From NCBI GenBank assembly GCA_019426215.1, contig CM033391.1, forward strand, positions 10,714,708-10,778,707: 64,000 bases of DNA. Direction: 5' to 3'. A program made the translations under genes and the position numbers. The stretch is from Buddleja alternifolia. Taxonomy: Eukaryota > Streptophyta > Magnoliopsida > Lamiales > Scrophulariaceae. The notes below the pieces were generated by a model. That model did no database searches, was not told where the DNA came from, and saw only the letters and a program-made list of their open reading frames with translations. Shown one piece after another: positions 58,621-64,000 of this stretch. How positions within the stretch are numbered: the stretch's first letter is position 1; each line of letters begins with the position of its first letter.

Positions 58621-58695
58621 CTCACGAATTTTGTACTCTCCAGCGTGACCTAGTCTCAAATGCCAGATAAGTCTTTAATTTGTCCTAGACATACC

Positions 58696-59136
58696 TCATT
58701 TCTTTCTGATAGTATTTACAATACATCTATTTTGGACATTCAAGTAGTATAAACCATTTAATAAAGATGCAAAGCCAACATAATTATTTCTAAAATAAAT
58801 ATTGCAAACATTGTTCGTAAAACGAAAATCGCATCCAAGTCTAACCAAAACAGGAATAGAACAAATGTTTTTAAGCCCATTGGGAAAAATCAAGCAATCA
58901 TCTAAAGTAATTAAATGTCCAGAAGATAAAATAATAGAAGTGGATCCTATGTGAGTGGCTGCCACACTATGTTCGCTGCCAACATTGATCATCACTTCTT
59001 GCTCCTCGAGCCTCCTACTTCTTTCCAGATCATGTTTCAAAACATAGATATGAGCACTAGCTCCAGAGTCTAGAATCCATGAAGTGGAGAATACAGTCAT
59101 AGAATAATTAGTTTCTAAAACTTTAAGTCCATACAT
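58696..59136 (-). pseudogene. Protease of third copia
   Basis: Active site SWILDSGASAHIYV, then FPNGLKNICSIPVLVRLGCD and GLYYLNVQ, the typical copia protease followed by the pre-integrase region. Open 146 codons. Confidence 0.92.
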
Positions 59137-59920
59137 GTAGGAATTCTCTCTTTCAATGCAGGACAGTCACGCTTCCAGTGACCCGTCTCTTTGCAGAGTA
59201 GGTAGACGTCCAGCCTCTTATTCCCTTCTCCTTTGAATCTTTGGATATTGTTGGATCTTTTCTTTCTGATACACCCAGCTAGTTTGGACACTCCTAGTGG
59301 ACCTGCCACAAGGACAATGTATGGACCCCACATCCTTTTGTGTTTAACCAACTTGTCCAACAGCACTGCCAGTGATCCCTCTATGTCATTCATATCAAAA
59401 TTTATGACAAAGCTCGAGAATGATTTGGGAAGTGATTGAAGAATAAGATCTACTTAAAAAATGAAAATCGATGTAATAATATAGAGACCTCAATTTCTCC
59501 AACAAATAAATCATCTTAAGGACGTGTTTAGACACGTCTTCCCATTCTTTCATCTTCATGTTGAAGAGTTCTTTCAATATAAAATACCGAACGGTCTGAC
59601 CGTGCTCTCCAAAAAGCTCTTCTAAGTGCAGTAGAATGGATCTAGCAATATCCATCTTTTCATAATGGCTTTGCAGCTTGCTGCTCATTAAGATCAATAT
59701 ATATTCCCTGACTTTATAGTTATCAGTGACCCAGTCCAGATAGGCAAGACGAACTTCATCATACTCATTAGATCCCAGTCTAGAGGGATGATTTGATTCT
59801 AGCACATATTCCAAAGATTCATCAAGGAGTACAATCTCAATTTTCTGATCCAATCAGAATAGTTTGGTCCAGTGAGAAAAAATTTCTCAAGCATTTCTTT
59901 TAGAGGGTTGTTAACCATTT
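59137..59920 (-). pseudogene. gag of third copia
   Basis: ATG at about 59918 (MVNNPLKEMLEKFFLTGPNY). One base is missing near 59835, after which the frame continues ESLEYVLESN, WVTDNYKVREYILILMSSKL, LEELFGEHGQTVRYFILKEL (UBN2 Gag). The zinc knuckle reads LCKETGHWKRDC with the first Cys replaced by Tyr (TGC to TAC type change). A further frame change lies near 59394. Confidence 0.9.
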
Positions 59921-62440
59921 TGAGAGAGATTTAAATAACTACAGAGAATAAAGAAAGATTCAATTAGGTTCTTATGTTGTACACCAAGTAAAAATAAGCA
60001 GGACTTTGATTTTTGACTTGGCTCCCACTACATTTTTTGAATCATTGCACTCCCACTGCAATATTTGAAAATCGTGTTGGAAAGACTTCGTAGTGAGTGA
60101 TTGAGTTCTTTAATAAATTCGGTGAATTGTAACTCTTTAACGATATATAGCTCACTAAATTTATTAAAGTGGCAATTCTTGCTAGCACTGTCAAACATGC
60201 GATTCAATCTCTAGCTTCGCTCATAGATCACATGATCGCAACCCTCTAACAATATATAGGTTGTGATCTATCTGAATTTGGGCCCATTAACCTCTATCAA
60301 TCTAACAAGTGAATTCCACCTTGCAACCCTCTCTCGATATATGGGGTGGAATTTGTTTCGATTGATGGCATCAAATGCACTTGGAAAATTTTAAATAAAT
60401 GTCACAATGCATAACCCTCACTTAGTGGGAAGAAATTATGCACTTAGACATTAATCTAATTCTCCTAAGTTTGATGAAGAGTCGAGACATCCAATTCTCT
60501 TTTAATCCAAATTCAGTATTATTCCAGTGGGAGAATTTCGCGTTTATTCAATCTCACTTTGCACATTAGCCATTTATAGCGCACATACATGGATTATATA
60601 AAATAGAAAAGGCCTAGAAATTCTATTACACGTGCTTTCCATGGACTTATCAAGATTGAATCAAGTCAATGGCTCAATCGAGGGTTAGGGGGCCTATAAG
60701 ATCTAACCTATGTCTAACTTCAGGTCTTCAAGCTCCAAGCAGATCCTCTTCCAAAAAGGCCCTATTCTAATTAAATACATAGGAAGATGCAACCTATACA
60801 TAAATCTATGGAAAATTAAAATACAAGCTGGGGGGGGGTACTAAAAGACCCAATAGAACTTAAAAAACAATACCCAAAGATAAAACCTAGAAAATGGAAG
60901 GCATCCCATAACAAACAAACATCAAAGCATTAAACAACGGCAATTAATATGTTGGACTTCTTTCAAAAAGAATAAATTAAAATCCAATTTTAATTAAGTG
61001 TGGTTTGAAAAATAATAGAATTAATTTAAATCTAATTATAGATTAATTCAATTTTAATCCAATTTGTTATTAAATCAAATTTAAATTCAAAAAATCAATT
61101 TTCAATTAATTTGACAAAGAATTAATTCAAAATAAATTCCTTTTCCGATCCAATCAGGATAGTTTGGTCCACTGAGAAAAAATTTCTCAAGCATTTCTTT
61201 TAGAGGGTTGTTAACGATTTGAGAGAGATATTTAAATAACTGCAGAGAATACAGAAAGATTCAATTAGGTTATTATGTTGTACACTAAGTAAAAATAAGC
61301 AGGACTTTGATTTTTGACTTGGCTCCCACTACATTTTTCAAATCATTGCACTCCCACTGCAATATTCAAAAATCTCGTTGGAAAGACTTCGTAGTGAGTG
61401 ATTGAGTTCTTTAATAAATACTGTGAGTTGTAACACTTTAACGATACATAGCTCACTAAATTTATTAAAGTGGCAATCCTTGCCAGCACTGTCAAACATG
61501 CAATTCAATCTTTAGTTTCGCTCATAGATCACGTGACCGCAATCCTCTAACAATATATAGTTTGTGATCTATCTAAACTTTGGCCCATCAACCCCTATCA
61601 ATCTAACAATTCAATTCCACCTTGCAACCGTCTGTCGATATATGGGGTTGGATTTGTTTCGATTGATGGCATCAAATGCACTTAGAAAATTTTAAATAAA
61701 TGTCACAATACATGACCACCACTTACTGGGAAGAAATTAGACACTTAGACATTAATTTAATTCTCCTAAGTTTGCTGGAGAGCAGGGACATCCAATTCCC
61801 TCTTAATCTAAATTCAGTATTATTCCAGTGGGAGAATTTCACGTTTATTGAGTCTCACTTTGCACATTAGCCATTTATAGCCCTCACACATGGATTATAT
61901 AAAATATAGAAAATACCTAGCAATTCTATCATACATGCTTTCCATGGACTTATCAAGATTGAATCAAGCCAATGGCTCAATCGCGGGTTAGAAGGCCGAT
62001 AAATCTAACCTATGTCTAGCTTCAGGTCTTCCTGCTCCAAGCAGATCCTCTTCCAAAAAGGCCCTATTCTAATTAAAAGCATAGAAAGATGCAACCTATA
62101 CATAAATCTATTAAAAATTAAAATACAAGCTGGGGGGTACTAAAAGACCCAATAGAACTTAGAAAACAAAATCCAAAGATAAAACCTAGAACATGGAAGG
62201 CATCCCATAACAAACAAAAATCAAAGCATTAAACAACGGCAATTAATATATTGGACTTCTTGCAAAAAGAATAAATTAAAATTCAATTTTAATTAAGTGT
62301 GGTTTGAAAAATAATAGAATTAATTTAAATCTAATGATAGATGAATTCAATTTTAATCCAATTTGTTATTAAATCAAATTTAAATTCAAAAAATCAATTT
62401 CCAATTGATTTGACAAAGAATTAATTCAAAATTAATTCCT
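59841..62440 (-). repeat. 1300-bp tandem duplication in gag start and leader
   Basis: Copies 59841-61140 and 61141-62440 match along their whole length with scattered differences. Each contains the first two dozen gag codons plus untranslated leader. In the outer copy the gag start ATG is ATC, so only the inner copy can start gag. Both copies carry several ATATATRG-like segments and a TAGAACT/ACCCAATAG stretch. Confidence 0.93.
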
Positions 62441-62951
62441 TTCTCTAGGATTAATTTTAATTTCAAATCTAATTTAAAATTAAGAGTAAAATTGATTTCC
62501 AAAATAATTTCATCCTTTATTTAATTTTAAAATCCTTTTAGATATTAATAATTTATTTAATTTTAAAATTGGGTTAACCCATGGGTCTATCCATGGTTGA
62601 CTCGGGTCAAACCCTTTTTTTTTTTAAATGTGTGTGGGCTGCCCAGCGGCCCACACATCCAGTCCGCGTGGGCGGACTGCTTGCACCGCTTTTGCGGCAC
62701 CGACGACTTCCCACGAGTCGAATTTTTCAAAACCACATATTCATATTCACGCATTAATTCAAATACAATATAAAAAACTAATTTATATTTTTAAAAAAAA
62801 TCACGTAATTGTATAACAACTTGGGTTTAAGTTTCAATAATTAAATCTACACATGAATAATATAATCTACTAATATTTTCATGATGAATTAATCATAAAC
62901 ATAAGTTTTCAACATACAAATTTTGAAAAAATCATTAAAAGTCATAAAGTT
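62441..62951 (-). other. Leader of third copia between PBS and duplication
   Basis: AT-rich with a short GC-rich island (62630-62720) containing GTGGGC/GCCCAC inverted words that could fold. No gene. Confidence 0.6.
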
Positions 62952-62964
62952 GGCTCTGATACCA
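62952..62964 (-). other. Primer binding site of third copia
   Basis: Minus strand TGGTATCAGAGCC, complementary to initiator tRNA-Met, 1 bp from the LTR. Confidence 0.92.
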
Positions 62965-62965
62965 C

Positions 62966-64000
62966 TATTGTGAATCCTGGTTCATGCACAGTGAAAATAA
63001 AAACATATCCAGATTCACAAACGGATCGCCTTTGAGTTTTAATGATTTTATAAAATAAAAGAATGTAATCAAATTTCATCGATTTACTAACCTTGTTGTA
63101 AAATTCAAAGTCTTGATCTACGCGGTAGCAGCAATCCTAAATCCGTGCCTCTAGATATCACGGCGGAAAAAAGACTTGAAAAAAAATCCTCCTCATATGG
63201 CTCAGTGATGGCCAACGGCTAGGATTGAAGGGAAGAGAGAGTTTTCTCTTCTTTTCTTTGCTGTCAAGTTATTATGAGAGTCTTAGGTTTTTCAAACTAG
63301 GTAATGTGTATTTATATGGGATGATGGACTTGAAATTAATTAATTTCTTGAGCCCATCAAACCCCATATTACACGCCTACCATCAATCCCGTTGGGCTAA
63401 GTTGACATTCAACTTAGTTCAATTATTAATTAAGTCCAACATATTTTAATCTAATTAAAATATGACATTAATTAATAATAAACAAAATTAGTTAATCTAA
63501 TAATTAATTTAGGATAGGATGAATATATAAATAAATCTAATTATTTATTATTAATATATTTTTATTAATCAAATAAATCAATTTGTCCATCAAATGAAAA
63601 CTTACTTATTTATGTTATTTCACAACGAAAGAATTTCTTCGCTTAATTCCTTAAAACCGCGACTCTTTAGGTTTGTCCAATTGGCATTGGGAGGAAACCA
63701 AGGATGTGAGTCTCACCTAATCAGTCACGTGGACTCAAACCGAAATTCAATTGAGATCAATACGAACCTTTTGGTCACAGACACCATGCGAGTATAAGCC
63801 CTTTACTATAATATCCCGATCGAGTGGAGTCATGGTTTGTGTCAAACTCACTGGAAAAAATAATGTGCTTAATAAATCATAGTAAGATGAAATTACCAAA
63901 CTACCCTTTGTGTTCCACACAAGTTATTTTTCCTGCTTTGACCAAAGACGTATGATTTCATTTACCTATGATCCCACAGTACGTTAACTCGTTTACTACC
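62966..64000 (-). repeat. 5' LTR of third copia (partial)
   Basis: Starts TATTGTGAATCC on the plus strand, mirror of the solo LTR end. By comparison with the 1771-bp solo LTR roughly 0.7 kb lies beyond the window. Confidence 0.9.

Larger units (their letters stand above)
55502..64000 (-). mobile_element. Third copia element, 3'-truncated LTR, leaves the window
   Basis: Minus-strand order: 5' LTR (62966 onward), PBS, long leader with a tandem duplication, gag, protease, integrase, RT, RNase H, PPT, shortened 3' LTR (55502-56042). Same LTR family as the solo LTR at 41399. All ORFs carry frameshifts. The left end is not a normal LTR terminus, so no target duplication can be read; the right end is outside the window. 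Confidence 0.93.

Overview
The window is nuclear DNA of a flowering plant, most likely a eudicot. The evidence is one clearly spliced plant-type receptor gene (nine exons, GT-AG introns), AT-rich spacers, and stacked LTR retrotransposons, MITEs and a LINE. No rRNA or tRNA genes, CRISPR arrays or bacterial features were seen. All calls come from reading the sequence; no database search was run.

Layout. (1) 1-17683: an old Ty3/gypsy element of the Tat/Retand type on the minus strand. It has both LTRs, PBS, PPT, gag, protease, RT, two RNase H domains and integrase. It also carries a three-exon antisense gene on the plus strand near its 3' LTR. A younger non-autonomous gypsy-like element (8459-14807) is inserted inside its pol, with a perfect 5-bp target duplication. 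(2) 17684-21300: AT-rich spacer with a Tourist-like MITE and a 1.3-kb Mutator-like element with a perfect 10-bp target duplication. (3) 21532-28492: the only intact host gene, encoding a 607-residue malectin-like/LRR membrane protein without a kinase. Its 3.4-kb second intron holds a rearranged retroelement with 469-bp inverted arms and a satellite-like core. (4) 28493-39188: spacer, a second Tourist-like MITE, and a decayed LINE split by a Mutator-like MITE and by a short-LTR copia element. (5) 39289-55088: a SIRE/Maximus-like copia element on the minus strand. Its extra ORF downstream of pol contains two apparent 80-bp introns, an in-frame duplication and an inserted solo LTR. (6) 55502-64000: a third copia element, minus strand, running off the right edge. 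Its 3' LTR is truncated and its leader carries a 1300-bp tandem duplication.

The elements record a nesting order: LINE, then MITE and copia insertions in it; Tat element, then the non-autonomous element in it; SIRE-like element, then a solo LTR in its extra ORF. Many in-frame stops in the retroelement genes sit where Trp, Gln or Arg codons are expected, which fits C-to-T decay of methylated DNA. The most notable signals are the intron-bearing extra ORFs of the two large elements (one antisense, one sense), the fold-back retroelement in the receptor-gene intron, and the kinase-less receptor gene itself.
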